This document shows positions 1 through 11,411 of a stretch of 64,000 nt of DNA, piece by piece. The stretch's first letter is position 1. The number at the start of each line of letters is the position of its first letter. The position numbers and the translations under genes were made by a program. Source of the DNA: Adiantum capillus-veneris (lineage: Eukaryota; Streptophyta; Polypodiopsida; Polypodiales; Pteridaceae); the NCBI GenBank assembly GCA_014529385.2, contig CM043963.1, positions 108,318,412-108,382,411 on the forward strand. The letters are read 5' to 3'. The notes below the pieces were generated by a model. It saw only the letters and a program-made list of their open reading frames with translations, was not told the origin of the DNA and ran no database searches.

Positions 1-1001
1 TGGTTGGGTTTACATCACAAAGCCAAGAGTTGTTGGTGTAGGCCTCCCTTCTCACAAGCTTGGAGTAGGTGGTAAGCTTTCCATTAAAGCTTGAGAAGGA
101 GAGAGTGTCTTCTTTGCTTCACACATGAGATTTTGTGAGTGTGTGTGTGATAATGCCTTGCAAAAATCAGCCCCCTCTCTCTCTTGGTCGCCCCCCCTTG
201 CTAATTACTCATGCTACAGCCCTATTGGACCTCCCCAGCCTCAGCCAATGGAAATTAAGCAGCATAAGTGATAGCCTTCTGACATGTGTCCCCCCTTTCC
301 CCTTTTGTGAGAGCTTTAGGTAATTATTTAATTCAATTAAACTCTCATTGGACCCCTTTGCCTCCTGGCCAATAGGAATCAGGCAAGCCATTGGGCTGCT
401 GAATGCTCATTGGTCCCCTTGGGAGACTGTTCAATAGTCTTCTAGAGAGCTTAATTTCTATTGGTTCTTTTATTAAGTGTTTTTAAATTAATTAAACTAG
501 ATTTAATCTAGCCTAATTCTCATTGGTCCACATCCAAGGCCATCCAATAGGATTTGAGTACACCTTGTGGGCATCTGGCCTAGGGAGCTGTCATGTGTCC
601 CTCTTTCCTCTTGTGTACAAATGAAGCTTGTGAGTGTGTGTGGGTGTTTCTCTCTCATACCCTACTTCTTAGGCTTGCCCCCTCCTATGTAGGGCTTGAC
701 AAAGACTTTTTGGGACACACACAAAGCATCCAGTTCCCCTAATGTTTGACCTTTGGACACAACCTTTGAATTTTGGAACCTTAGCATTTTGGAAGTCTTA
801 ATGGACTGAACCTTAGGGTCTTTTGAGCCCATTGTTGCACATAGCTCTTTTGCAAATGGCCCCCCTTTGGATCCCTATTGTGGCCGGTCTGCTAGCTTAA
901 CCAATATTCTAGCTTTTTCTCCCCTGGCACTTCCCCATATTAAATGATCAGTTTAACATGAGGAAACCATTTAGGAGACTTAGATATTGATTATCATGAC
1001 A
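1..1001 (-). mobile_element. Partial LTR (family F, copy 1)
   Basis: This is the right-hand part of a long terminal repeat whose left end lies outside the window. The same order of sequence blocks recurs at about 12950-13828 and 28612-29542: the stretch on plant-like 'catagccaagag', the blocks of CCCCTTTCCCC, and the terminal block beginning ATTAAATGATCA and ending ATGACA. On the minus strand the repeat would begin TGTCA, the usual TG start of an LTR. Copia coding sequence begins straight after it, so this LTR is probably an insertion into the copia element at 1002-3067. No convincing gene is present; the short reading frames here are chance. Family membership is seen directly, but insertion as a solo LTR is inferred. 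Confidence 0.7.
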
Positions 1002-3067
1002 CCATTATTTCAAGGCTAATGATCACTTTATCAAGACATATCCTAAGTTGAAGGCAAAAGAAGCCAAGAAAAAAGAGGTTGGATCTACCACTAGTGCAAC
1101 TATTGTAAAATCTTTTGTTGATGGAGATCATGATGTTGATGTAGATGTAGCGTGGGCATTTAGTGCAGAGTGTATTTATGATCCTTTTGTCCATAATGCA
1201 TGTATGTCAATTGCTGAGAGTCATATGTTCGATACTTTGATAGTGGTGCTACAAAGCACAATACTTCTCATCGTGATTTGTTTGCCTCTGAAGGCTATCC
1301 CTCATGAGAATACAGTCCCTTGTGCCAACAAAGAACAATACTTCTCATCGTGATTTTTTTGCATCTGAAGGCTATTCCTCACAAGAATACAGTACCAACA
1401 ATGCCTCTCATCTGGTCAAGGAAGTCGGAAAGATTGTCTTAACTATTGCAAATGGTAGTTCTTTCACACTTTTTGATGCACTTCATGTACCAGGGGGTCA
1501 AAAATAACCTTTTGTCTATATCTACAAGTGTAATACTTGGTCTTATTGTCAAAGTTGTGGATGAAAAATCTATAGTTCATGATCTCAATTTTGGTGATAA
1601 AATTGTTGCATTTGGCATTTTGTGCCATGGACTGTATAAGATCCCTTTGTATGAAAAGTGTGGAATTTTTTTTACAAATGTAATTGTGAATTCAAAGGCT
1701 ATTTCAGATGCCAAACTTTGGCATGCACATTTTGGACATATGAATTTTACCAGCTTGTTGTGTTTGCCAACAATTGATATGGTTGCTTCTTTGCTGCCTC
1801 TTGAAGCACCTTCTAAGCATGTTTGTGAAGGTTGCATTTTGGGTAAGATACAACACTCAAAGTTTCCAAAGGATAGTTTAGTAAGGGTTACATGTAGTTT
1901 GAAACTTGTACATAGTGATGTTTGTGGGCCTATGCAAAGTCCATCCTTGCGTAATTATTTGTAATTTGTGACTTTCATTGATGATTACTCAAGGCGTGCA
2001 TTGGTGTATCCGCTTAAACCTAAGTCCAAAATGTTTATGTGTTTCATGCAACTTTTGATTATGGCTGAAATGTCTCTAAATGTACATGGGCACCCTCTAT
2101 TCAGATCCAGGGGGGGGAGTATATGTCTCATGAACCTAATGCATTTTTGGCTAGTCATAGGGTAAAAAACCAATGTACAATGACAACAAAATGGTGTTGT
2201 TGAAAGAAAAAAACAGGTCTCTTATGGAGATGGCACCATGCATGGTCAAGAGTCAAGCATTACTACATTAGTTTTGGCTTGAGGCTAACATGTGTGCTAC
2301 TTATGTACTTAATACTTGTCCTACCAAAGCCTTGTAGTCTATGACTCCTTATCAAGCTTAGCATGATAAGAAACCATATACTAATCACATGCGTGTTTTT
2401 GGTTGTTTAGGTTATGCTCCGGTGCCACAAACACATCACAAAAAAATGTACGATAAGGCTATTAAATGCATTTTTGTTGGTTACAATGTTGAAAGAAAAG
2501 GTTACAAGTTATACCATCTGTAAATAAAAAGTATCTTGGTTTCATGAGATATTGTATTTGTGGAAGATTCTATTTGTTATCATGTACTAGATACAATAAT
2601 GTAAGCTCACATAAAATTTATGACACTTTTTTGCCTCTTTGTAATGATGGAAACGTGAAGGTAAATTCCAACGAGACACATGTATAGCCTATGGGGGTTT
2701 TTGAACATGTTACAAATCAGCCTATTAATGATGAAAATGTCATAATGTACTTGATTTGGAAAGGGTTGAGAATGAAGAGGCTAGGGGTATGCCAAAATGG
2801 CTTGTGCATACTTTGCATGATAGTAAATTGGATGCACCTATGTTTAGTTATACTTGTTTAGATTCTTGCCATGCATTATATGTATCAAATTGTTATGCTT
2901 TTGCCTTTTTTTTTTAATGTGATGAAGAGGAACTTCTTTCTTTTGATGAAGCACAAAATTCAAAAAATTGGATGATGACAATGCAATCTGATGCACTTAT
3001 AGAGAATGAAACATGGACTTTAGGGTCAAGGAGGAGCCACATTTCCAAAAGGCACTTTTGTACACGT
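1002..3067 (+). mobile_element. Ty1/copia remnant (gag end, protease, integrase, start of RT)
   Basis: A decayed copia polyprotein read on the plus strand. It opens in the tail of the gag zinc knuckle (HFIKTYPKLK, with the last knuckle Cys changed to Tyr). The aspartic protease motif DSGATKHNTSH follows near 1228. Next are the GAG-pre-integrase domain (LWHAHFGHM, then CEGC, about 1715-1835) and the integrase core (LVHSDVCGPM near 1907, FVTFIDDYSR near 1968, continuing in pieces to about 2520). The start of the reverse transcriptase, with the acidic block before NETWTL, lies at 2914-3025. Several in-frame stops and frameshifts interrupt it, including stops near 1962, 2336 and 2360. A local 77-bp tandem duplication (about 1258-1411) breaks the protease. 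RT is cut off at 3067, where a gypsy LTR begins. Non-functional. Confidence 0.85.
1258..1411 (+). repeat. 77-bp tandem duplication in copia protease
   Basis: Two adjacent copies offset by 77 bp, each containing ATACTTCTCATCGTGATTT, with a handful of differences. The unit is not a multiple of three, so it shifts the protease frame. Confidence 0.7.
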
Positions 3068-5050
3068 TGGTGCAGCCAAAGTGTGTCGACTCTAGAAGGT
3101 GGCATGAGCAGATATATGCAGGCAAGCAGAAGCATGGCAAAGGGCTAGAGCAGCTAGGAAAATCATGGGATGACAGGTAGCAACGGAGTTGTATAACTGA
3201 TGCGGCTTATAGACCAAGGAAGGCTCCATGAGGGGCTAATTTGGGTAGCAGATGAAGGAGATGCAAAGTGCAGCTTTTGGGTCCAGGAACATAGAGCTTG
3301 AAGTGTTGAAGGAGCCGGTCTAGATCGCTCATCAAACCGAGCTACGAAGCCCAAGTTATTGAAGGTTGAAGTTTCAATGGATTGCAGATTCTTGCCAGAC
3401 AGGGCATCTGGGGGACAGGTGTGGTCCAAGTGGAAGTCGAGATATAGGTGTGTAGAGTTCAAATTTATGGAGCCTACCCGTCTTTTTAGATTGCGGATCA
3501 AAGCCATGTTTTGCATTTTATGGCCAGTTGAAATTTTTTCGGGGGCCGGTTCTGAGCCCACTTGGCTGCATTGAAGGGTGTGCCATCTGGCATCTTTTGG
3601 GCCTTACCTAAGTTCTTGGTGAAAGTATGCGTCATGTGGAGCTAGCACAAATTAACGGTGCATCAATCGGATACTCGATCAGCTAGATGTGGCAGGACGA
3701 AGCCGGGAGGTAATGCCGAGAGGAAAGTGGCAGATACTTTTTGGTGTTTTTTTGCGGCCTCGGATGACAGCATTGGAGATCTCAAACTGGGACAAGAGTC
3801 AGATGATTTGAATATGAAGACGGTGGGTTTTGGTCGGGCTTCAAAGCCGGCGCATAGGCCAATTGGGCAGGACCTAACAGAGTACCCAATACAAGCAAAA
3901 AAGAGGTTTTTTTAAAGTATAAAGGATGGATTTTTTGAGGCCTTGGAGGCCATTCAAGCCAGGGGCTTCCACGTGGCGGCATGATAAACCCACATGCGGG
4001 ATACAAGCAATGCGACGGAGGCTATATCATCTGGGCCGTGTGCCCTACATTGAGCACAAAAGGGGAGAGAGAGGGGAGCTCTCCCTCCCGTTGGCTATGG
4101 CGCGAGGGCAGCGGCCCGCGTGTGAGAAAGGAGGCCAGTTGGCCTTGATGACATGGCGGCCTGGAAGAGGTTGATCGCGTGGCCCTTGAGGCCCCAAAGT
4201 TTTGAGAAAGAGAGGGAGGGCAATAGCGACCTCGCTATTAGCTCCCCCCCTCATGGAAGAAGGTGATCCCATGAAGGGAGGCCGAGGCCGTTCAAGGATC
4301 TATCAATGGAAAGTGGAAAGCCGAGATCAAGCAAAGCAAGAGAGAGGAGTTCAAAGAATTCAAAAGGCAAGTGCAAGGGCATCCAAGTTGGGCGAACATT
4401 AGGAAGATGTGTACACCATGCAAAAGCTACCAAAAATGAACTATAACAAGTGCTAGCAATGCAAAACAAATTCCAAAAAGAGCTCTAAGTGAAGTGCACG
4501 AGAGGAGAAGCACACCCATTATTTCTTTTTTAAACCCCCTAGATACACCCCTATAAAGGAATGTAAACGTGAAAGTTTGAGGGGTTTTTTTGCGTGAGGG
4601 TGTGATTGAAAGTTGCAAGCCTGTGTAGTGCAAAGCTTTCCATTGAAGATGCATACTTGATTGTACTATTCCCCTATGCAATAATGCCAAATATTTGCCC
4701 CTATTTCTTGTGTTGCTTCTCCCCATTCCCCTCCTTTTCTCTCGCTCTTTGTGTATTGGCCAGTGCTTGCAGAGGGTTTGCTTGCAGCTTGAAGGGTGTT
4801 ACCAAGAGGGCAGAATCGGGGTGTTTTGTGAGTCGGAGAGGGTGAGTTGAGCAGGGTGGGTGCAATTGTCCTACAAGGTGTTTTTGCAAGGTATGAGATA
4901 GTTGTTCTGTGTGCTAAAGTGGAGTTGTTAGTGCAAATTAGCCAATTTGAAGGTGTTATTTGAGAGGTTAGGGGTGCTGTGGAATCCTTGGGCTATAGAG
5001 AGGCAGACATTTGGTGTGTTGGGTGCGGTGTTCCCTATTCCCCCTCTCCA
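3068..5050 (+). mobile_element. 5' LTR of Tat-like gypsy element (approximate right end)
   Basis: The first ~142 bp (from TGGTGCAGCCAAAG) match 11412-11553 at the other end of the element, which sets the LTR start at 3068. The right end is inferred. A TATA-type promoter lies at 4552-4558, gag begins near 5128/5451, and a primer-binding-like TGGTGCCCCCACG lies at about 5058, so the LTR is about 2 kb. The region is noticeably GC-richer than its neighbours. Many short ORFs (3163-4470) fall here on both strands, but none resembles a protein family and I do not call them. The element inserted into the copia RT, so it is younger than that copia copy. Confidence 0.65.
4552..4558 (+). promoter_or_regulatory. 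Probable TATA box of the gypsy LTR
   Basis: TATAAAG preceded by a C-rich stretch, about 500 bp before the end of the LTR, which is a normal place for a retroelement promoter. Transcription would start roughly 25-35 bp downstream. Prediction from motif and position only. Confidence 0.4.
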
Positions 5051-5610
5051 TCTTCTGGTGCCCCCACGAAGGAGCCGCTGATTGCTCGTCGGTGTTGATC
5101 AAAGACATTTATTTCCATCAAGGAGAGATGGCAACACATAGTTATGGACTAGTTTTTGCCCGAGAAGGAGATCCGGAAGAGTGGATGGCCGATTTCAAGT
5201 TGTATATGTTGTCACTGCATATGCTGAATGAAGATAGCAAAATGCAAACGATCCCGTTGTTGATGCGGGGAAAAGAAAATACATGGTAGGTTAGGGGTGC
5301 TGTGGAATCCTTGGGCTATAGAGAGGCAGACATTTGGTGTGTTGGGTGCAGTGTTCCCTATTCCCCCTCTCCATCTTCTGGTGCCCCCACGAAGGAGCCG
5401 CTGATTGCTCGTCGGTGTTGATCAAAGACATTTATTTCCATCAAGGAGAGATGGCAACACATAGTTATGGACTAGTTTTTGCCCGAGAAGGAGATCCGGA
5501 AGAGTGGATGGCCGATTTCAAGTTGTATATGTTGTCACTGCATATGCTGAATGAAGATAGCAAAATGCAAACGATCCCGTTGTTGATGCGGGGAAAAGAA
5601 AATACATGGT
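4965..5610 (+). repeat. 323-bp direct tandem duplication over LTR/gag junction
   Basis: 4965-5287 and 5288-5610 are consecutive copies of the same 323-bp sequence. The one difference I can see is G versus A near 5029/5352. The first copy ends right after the codon for W in the gag motif ENTW and then restarts, so only the second copy reads on into gag. The near identity means this duplication is recent compared with the decay of the element around it. Confidence 0.95.
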
Positions 5611-6240
5611 TCTATGCATTGGAGGGAGAGCCAAGAATTATGCGGTCGATGTTGCGGGCCCGTTTTCTACAAGATTTTCGAAAAGAGGTATCTCCTGTCG
5701 ACTTGGATGCAAAATTGAAAAATTTGAAGCAGGACGTGAACGAGGAATTTAGCGTCTTTCTTGCCCGCTTCGAAGAATGCTGGAGGGACTTTGCAGTGGC
5801 CATGCAGTTGGTCAATGGTGGTGATTACTTTAAATTGGAAAAATTTATGGCTTGTTTGCATCCCAAAGTTCGTGAAAACGCGGATTTCGAGGGCCCAGAG
5901 AATTACAATGGGGCTATTGCTATTGCACGGTCTAAGAGCCGGAAAGCAAGGTGCATTGGGGTATGAGGCGATGGTTCCCAATCTAACTTCGAGTCCAAGA
6001 GAAGAAGTCCAAACAGAGAATCAGCCCAATCGAGGGGTAGCAACCGTTCCTCAACAATGGGTACGTACAGTTCAAGATTTGTCTGAGCAAATGCAAGAGT
6101 TACGTTTAAGTGTTATGGACAGAGGTCAAACAAGGACAGGAAGAGGCAGAGCTAGGCAATCTCCTGGCAGGTGTTACAATTGCTGAGAGGAAGGCCACTA
6201 TGCTCTAGATTGCCCTCACCACCAAGGGAAAGGGGTGGCA
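5451..6240 (+). pseudogene. Gypsy gag (broken)
   Basis: Capsid-like Gag of the Ty3/gypsy element. The open frame from ATG 5451 to the stop at 5964 carries the usual retrotransposon gag features: a GDPEEWMADF start, a hydrophobic helix with KENTWFYAL, and a FLQDFRKE block. A frameshift near 5935 moves the continuation to the frame ending at 6186. That frame ends in a zinc knuckle, C-x2-C-x4-H-x4-C at about 6172-6213, in which a TGA stop occupies one of the x4 positions. A truncated second start of the same Gag lies at 5128 in the first copy of the 323-bp duplication. Gag would package element RNA in cytoplasmic particles, but this copy could not be made full length. Confidence 0.85.
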
Positions 6241-6541
6241 TGTATCCTCTGTTTGGTTGAGGCAGGGGTCAGGCACAGTTCAAAGAGGGCAGCAAGCGGT
6301 TGAAAACCAAGCACAGGCAGCTCCATCAGGTAATGATGAAATACAAAGGGTTAACATTATTAGTGTTGACAGGCAGGAGGTTGACATTATGGCCAACAAA
6401 AGATCATGAGGTGAAAGAGAGACTGAGACGGAGTGTGAAACTAGAGCAAAGAAGGGGAAAGAAAAGGTAAATGAAGGTAGAGAGCAGCCAGATCCTAGCA
6501 AAAGAAGGTGAAGACGAAGAATTACCCAAAAAGATTTTCAG

Positions 6542-7167
6542 TTGGGATGCAGTAATCCGGAGTATGATTTGGTAATAGATATTCAAAATCAAAAGGCTAA
6601 CGTGACTTTTGGGCAATTGCTTGCATTAAACCCTAAGTTAAGAAGGCAGTGGTCAACCAGTGTCAGTACGAGGCTTCCTCGAGTGGGAGGAGATGTGCAT
6701 GCGGTACAAAATCTAGCCTTAAAGGTGGGGAGTCCGACCGATGTGCTTTCGGTGGTGGATGTTTTGCTTGAGAAGAAGAAACATGTTCAAGCCTACATCC
6801 ATGGTGGTGCCCAAGTCTGTGTTATTACTGAATTTGCTATGAGGGATATTGGCATTAAAGCTGTTGTCAGGTCCAATGTGAGAATGAGGATGGCTAATCA
6901 TGCCAAAGCTCGTTGTTTAGGAGTGGCACAGGATGTGAAGGTAAAGGTTATGGGAATTGAATGCTTAATTGATTTTTTGTCATGAAAGCAGCAGAAAATG
7001 CTTATCCAATTATATTGGGGAGGCCATGGTTGTTGGCAATTGGAGCCAAGCAAGATTGGGAGACCGGGGTGTTTACCTTGCCGGATCGGGAAAATGGAGG
7101 ACAGATTGTGTTGGACCTAAAGACCAAGGAAAGTCGTTTTCATCCCTCAGCCGGTGGAGATAATTGA
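6542..7167 (+). pseudogene. Gypsy aspartic protease region (broken)
   Basis: Retropepsin-like domain in two overlapping frames (6542-6985 and 6982-7167). The active-site motif expected as D-T/S-G-A is read here as HGGAQVCVI near 6808, so the catalytic Asp is replaced by His. The conserved second half (YPIILGRPWLLA, about 7000-7035) follows after a frameshift near 6980. This is the standard position between gag and RT in gypsy elements. Inactive as read. Confidence 0.75.
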
Positions 7168-7316
7168 GATTTCAGTACCAGTTATGAGTATGAAACGGAG
7201 TCTACTTATGATGAAGGGTTGATCATTGTCAAAGAGGAAGAGAGTGATGAGGATTTATTGAAGCTAGATACAGATTTATTCACAGTCATAGGAGACTCTA
7301 CATTGCAAGGAGAGGT

Positions 7317-8630
7317 ATGCAAGTTCTTGTTTGTAGCCTGCAGGCTAAAGAAGTGGAAGATAGGCTAGGTACAAATTTAACAAAGCAGGAGAAGGAAGGG
7401 TATATGAACCTATGTGCATCCTACCCTGACTTATTTGCAACAGAGTATAAGTATCTGAGGGGAGCTAAAGGAGTGGAGCATCAGATTCTACTTAAAGAAG
7501 GATACAAGCCAAAAGCACAGAAGCTCAGGAGGTTGGGAGATATTCAAAAGGAAGCTCTATGGCAAGAGATCAACAAACTGCTTGAGCCAGGTATTATATA
7601 TCCAATAAAGGAGTCTGAGTGGGTCTCCCCTGTTGTCATTACCCCGAAGAAAAATGGACAATGGCGAGTATGTGTAGATTATAAGCCTTTGAATGCTGCA
7701 ACCAAGCGGAATCATTACCCCCTACCATTTCAAGATGATTTTAAAACAGGTTGCCGGACATGAACGCTATTCCGTTATGGATGGTTTTTCAGGATATTTT
7801 CATATTGGTATTGCTTTGGAGGACCAATTAAAGACTACCTTCATTTCTCCATAGGGTTGCTTTGCCTACCGCAGGATGCCTTTTGGACTGGTACATGCGT
7901 ATGCAACATTTCAAGATTGGATGAACAAGGTGTTCGGGATATACTTGGGTAAGTTCATCAAAGTGTTTATGGATGATATTGGTTGCTATAGTTAAGGCTA
8001 TGTTTTCAAAGGTTAGATGAAGAAGGAGGTCAATTGAATCCAAAGAAGTGCAAGCTAGCACAACCAAGGGTTCAGTTGCTGGGTCATGTGGTATCACAGA
8101 ACGGAATTGAAGTAGACCCAGAGAAGGTGAAAGCATTGGTTCTTATGGAGCCTCCAACCAATGCAACGGGATTGGTGTCATTTGTGCATAAGTTAAAGTA
8201 TTTATCCCGCTTCTTTTGGATGTTGTCTCAATATGTCTACCCTCTTCAAAAAAGGGCTCAACAGGTGCATGGATTTCAATGGAATGAGGAAGCTCAAGAG
8301 GCATTTCATAAAGTGAAAGGTATTCTATGTCAGTTACCTACAGTATGCCCACCTAACCATGAGGATAATTTTTATATTGCTATGACGGTGGGAACGGTGG
8401 CTATCGGAGCAGTATTGCTACAAAAGGTGGGAAGGAGTTATAATCCTACTTACTTCGAAAGCAGGGTCATTAGCCCAGCTACTTATACGGAGGCAGAACA
8501 GTGGGTGATGGCTTTGGTCTTTGCCTGCAGAAAGTTCAAAGTATATTTGGTCGTTCGGAAGTTTTATGTATTGACTGCTAACAATCTTTTGCCTGAAGTG
8601 GTGCTACACTTGAAGCCAGGGAAATGAATC
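7317..8630 (+). pseudogene. Gypsy reverse transcriptase and first RNase H (broken)
   Basis: The frame at 7317-7763 holds the N-terminal RT fingers (EPGIIYPIKESEWVSPVV, KKNGQWRVCVDYKPLN). After a frameshift the palm continues (YSVMDGFSGYFHI, then MPFGL), with the catalytic VFMDDI at 7961-7980. About 20-25 codons are then missing or scrambled. The frame at 8034-8627 resumes with the RT thumb (NPKKCKLAQPRVQLLGHVVS) and the element RNase H (FYIAMTVGTVAIGAVLLQ, FESRVIS). In the RNase H, the first catalytic Asp, normally in a D-A-S block, is read as M-T-V. It would have copied element RNA to DNA but cannot now. Confidence 0.85.
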
Positions 8631-8789
8631 ATAAAGTGGGTAATCGAGGTTCAAGAGTTTGAGTTTGAGTTCAAAGTGGATCACATGCTATAGTCTCATT
8701 TGGCGGATATCCTAGTCAACAAGGAGGTTGAGTTACCAATTTATCCGAGGGTGGTACGAGAGGAGGATAAGGAGGAACCTGACTTGGAA

Positions 8790-9112
8790 GGGGCCTTCAT
8801 GATGTGGTTTGATGGCGCTTATAGATGGGAACACAGAAAGCAGGTGGAGGTGTAGTCATTCAAGACCCGCACGGCACATTTATTTTTTCCAAAGCTTACG
8901 ACTTGGAGGAGGTGCATACCAACAATGAAGCGGAATATCTTACTTTACACCTGGGACTCGAGAAATGCATTAAATTTGGCATATCAAGGTTAGTAGTAAA
9001 AGGTGATGCTCTACTAGTTGTCAAACAACTTTTGGGCCAATGGCAGGTAAAGAGGGATTCCCTCAAGAAATTGGTTCTTTTCCATAAAGAAGCTGTTGAA
9101 GTTTTTTGAAGC
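8790..9112 (+). pseudogene. Second (archaeal-type) RNase H of a Tat-like gypsy element
   Basis: A separate RNase H lies between the first RNase H and the integrase. Its first Asp is in WFDGAY near 8805. A one-base shift follows, and then the long frame 8825-9109 contains GGGVVIQDP, the catalytic Glu in NNEAEYLTL, and the third acidic residue in VVKGDALLVVKQLL. The paired arrangement, with an extra archaeal-type RNase H before integrase, is established for the Tat lineage (Ogre/Retand relatives) of plant Ty3/gypsy elements, and this is why I place the element there. No chromodomain is seen at the integrase end, which agrees. Confidence 0.75.
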
Positions 9113-9173
9113 ACTGCAGTTCAACATGTGAGAAGATAACAAAACCAGGAAGCAGATTGGTTGGCTAGCAATT

Positions 9174-10339
9174 GTGTTCACTGAAGTGTCGAGTTTGTAT
9201 GTGGGACCGGCCACTTATGCAGGTAGAGAGATTTTGAAGGATATTGAAGATTTCTTGAGTATAGGTCAATGTTCCGACGGGCTTTCCAAGCTACAAAAGA
9301 GGAGAGTTGTTCAAAAGGCTAAAAGGTTCACTTTGATTGGAGAAGATCTTATGATGCACTGGTAGAGATGGGGTGCTACGTCGTGTCCTTTACAAGGAAG
9401 AGATCGGTATGGTATTGGAGCAATGCCATGAAGAAAGCGGTCATCAGGGTAAGAGTCAAGTCTTGTTTCGTATCTTAAGAAGTGTGTTCTGGTGGCCTTC
9501 TGTTGTGCGAGATGTGCATTATTGGTGCAAGATGTGTCATCAGTGCAAAGTGATGGGTGAAAGACGACTGGTAGCCGAGCGACAAGGGGCTATTATCACA
9601 CATGATGCTTTTGAAAAGTGGGGTTTGGATGCAATTGGTCCATTGCCCAAGTTAGCGAGCGGTAAGAAATATGTGATAGTGGCCAGGTGGGTCGAGGCTC
9701 AAGCGATCAAAGAGGTAAATGCACATAATGTTGCTCAGTTTGTATTTGATTGCATATGTTTTTGCTTTGGAGTGCCTTGGGTGCTTATATCAGATAGAGG
9801 ACAAGGGTTCAGAAGTAAGTTGGTGTGTGTCCTGGTGGACAAATTGGGGATTCAACATTGATTTTCCTCTCCATACCATCCACAGTGCAATGGTTTGGTA
9901 TAGAGTGCCAATGGGCAGATAATCAAGATGCTTATGAAGTATATATACCAGCAGGTTGAAGGGTGGTAATCTAACCTTGACAAATGTTTGTGGGCTTACG
10001 AGACTTCATAGAAGGTGGCAACCAACTTTACTCCATATGAGTTGGTATATGGCAGGGAAGCGGTCCGACCTGTGCATATGCAATTATGGGCTCTCAAAGG
10101 TTTGTGGTGAATCGATAAGACTCTCAAGATGTTTTGCAGAATTGTATTACAAGTCTTGAAACTTTGAAGATGGATCATGAGACAGCGGCATATTTTTATG
10201 TGAAGCAGCGAGAGAGAAGAGTAGCAAAGTTCAACCAACATTTGCCAGCAAAGCAGATTGAGAAGGGCGATCTAGTGATGAAGTACGAGAGTTATCTTGA
10301 CTTCACCTTTCAGATGAAGTTCAAAAAAAAGTGGATGAG
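9174..10339 (+). pseudogene. Gypsy integrase, N-terminal part (interrupted)
   Basis: The frame 9373-9861 has the zinc-binding HHCC segment (HEESGHQGK then CKMCHQC) and the integrase core (WGLDAIGPLP with the first Asp, LISDRGQGF with the second). A stop follows GIQH at 9859, and the remaining core (with the expected Glu) is read in shifted pieces 9880-10160. The frame 10134-10339 then gives the C-terminal region (RERRVAKFNQ, KGDLVMKY, KFKKKW). There the integrase is cut by a foldback insertion and resumes at 11094. Stops and frameshifts make it non-functional. Confidence 0.8.
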
Positions 10340-11093
10340 TGTTACGAGACTGGGCACCCTCCTGTTGTAGTGGCTAGCTGCAATTGGGATAGCTGGGCGT
10401 AATGGTTAATTATGTGCTGTCTATTTATTTTACTAATTGAGTTGATGATGATTTTGTAGAGTGGAATGTGAGGAGTTGATGGAGAGGCGACGGCAATTAC
10501 TCTTGGCCAATTTATATTTGCACAGTATCTTAGAACATCATTTCAATAAGCCACTATGGCTCTGTAAATAGTTGTAGTGGGAACTCCCCTTATGGGTCAT
10601 GCAAGAACTAATGAGCTTCACTCATTTGCAAAAGTAAAGTGGTTGTAAAAGAGGGGCCTCAATTTTTGGCACCTTAAACTCAAAGTAATATATTAAATAC
10701 CAACTCCACAAGAGAGGTCTCCCGGGGAGTTGGTATTTAATATATTACTTTGAGTTTAAGGTGCCAAAAATTGAGGCCCCTCTTTTACAACCACTTTACT
10801 TTTGCAAATGAGTGAAGCTCATTAGTTCTTGCATGACCCATAAGGGGAGTTCCCACTACAACTATTTACAAAGCCATAGTGGCTTATTGAAATGATGTTC
10901 TAAGATACTGTGCAAATATAAAATGGCCAAGAGTAATTTCCGTCGCCTCTCCATCAACTCCCCGCATTCCACTCTACAAAATCATCATCAACTCAATTAG
11001 TAAAATAAATAGATAGCACATAATTAACCATTACGCCCAGTTATCCCAATTGTAGCTAGCCACTACAACAGGAGGGTGCCCAGTCTCGTAACA
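10340..11093. mobile_element. 754-bp palindromic foldback insertion
   Basis: Two arms of 367 bp (10341-10707 and 10726-11092) are reverse complements of each other with few mismatches, around an 18-bp loop (10708-10725). The outer ends read TGTTACGAGACTGGGCACC inward on each side. It sits exactly inside the gypsy integrase C-terminus: coding resumes with PYKVHQVFPNGTYA at 11101. The flanking pentamers ATGAG (10335-10339) and ACGAG (11094-11098) differ by one base and may be a target-site duplication. No reading frame is inside, so if it moves it must borrow enzymes. It could be a foldback/MITE-type element or two inverted LTR pieces; the palindrome itself is certain. Confidence 0.85.
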
Positions 11094-11411
11094 ACGAGAC
11101 CTTACAAGGTTCATCAAGTTTTTCCCAATGGTACTTATGCACTAATAAGGATGGATGGTCGATTCCTCAAACACAGGGTTAATGGTCTGCATGTCAAGCT
11201 CTATTTTGAAAGGGAGCTAGTATCAGCAGTGCATCAGATCCTTATGCAGGGGGTGGGGCAACCCACTTGAAGGTTTGGTAGTAGGATGCAATAAAACTAT
11301 GTAAATATGGTTTTAGTTTTCTCATAGTGTGTGCCAGGTTTTGCAGTTAGTAGTGGAATAAAAGCTCTTATGTGGTTGAGCATTAATGCTCAACTGGGGG
11401 GTGGGCAACGA
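11094..11411 (+). pseudogene. Gypsy integrase C-terminus and polypurine tract
   Basis: Codons for PYKVHQVFPNGTYALI and the RFLKHRVNGLHVKLYF block (11101-11215) complete the integrase C-terminal domain interrupted at 10339. The hydrophobic 'KHRVNGLHVK' ending is typical of non-chromodomain gypsy lineages. After about 180 bp of non-coding DNA, a purine-rich run (CTGGGGGGTGGG, about 11394-11405) lies directly before the LTR stub at 11412 and is the likely plus-strand priming site. Confidence 0.75.

Noticed and set aside
3163-4470. Several 60-130 codon frames on both strands
   Set aside because: They lie in the GC-rich LTR of the gypsy element, overlap each other and match no family.
10340-11093. 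Two complete LTRs in inverted orientation
   Set aside because: The arms begin like LTR ends, but the inner borders do not show a matching CA end on both sides, and the symmetry is exact to the base. A foldback insertion fits better, though I cannot exclude an LTR origin.
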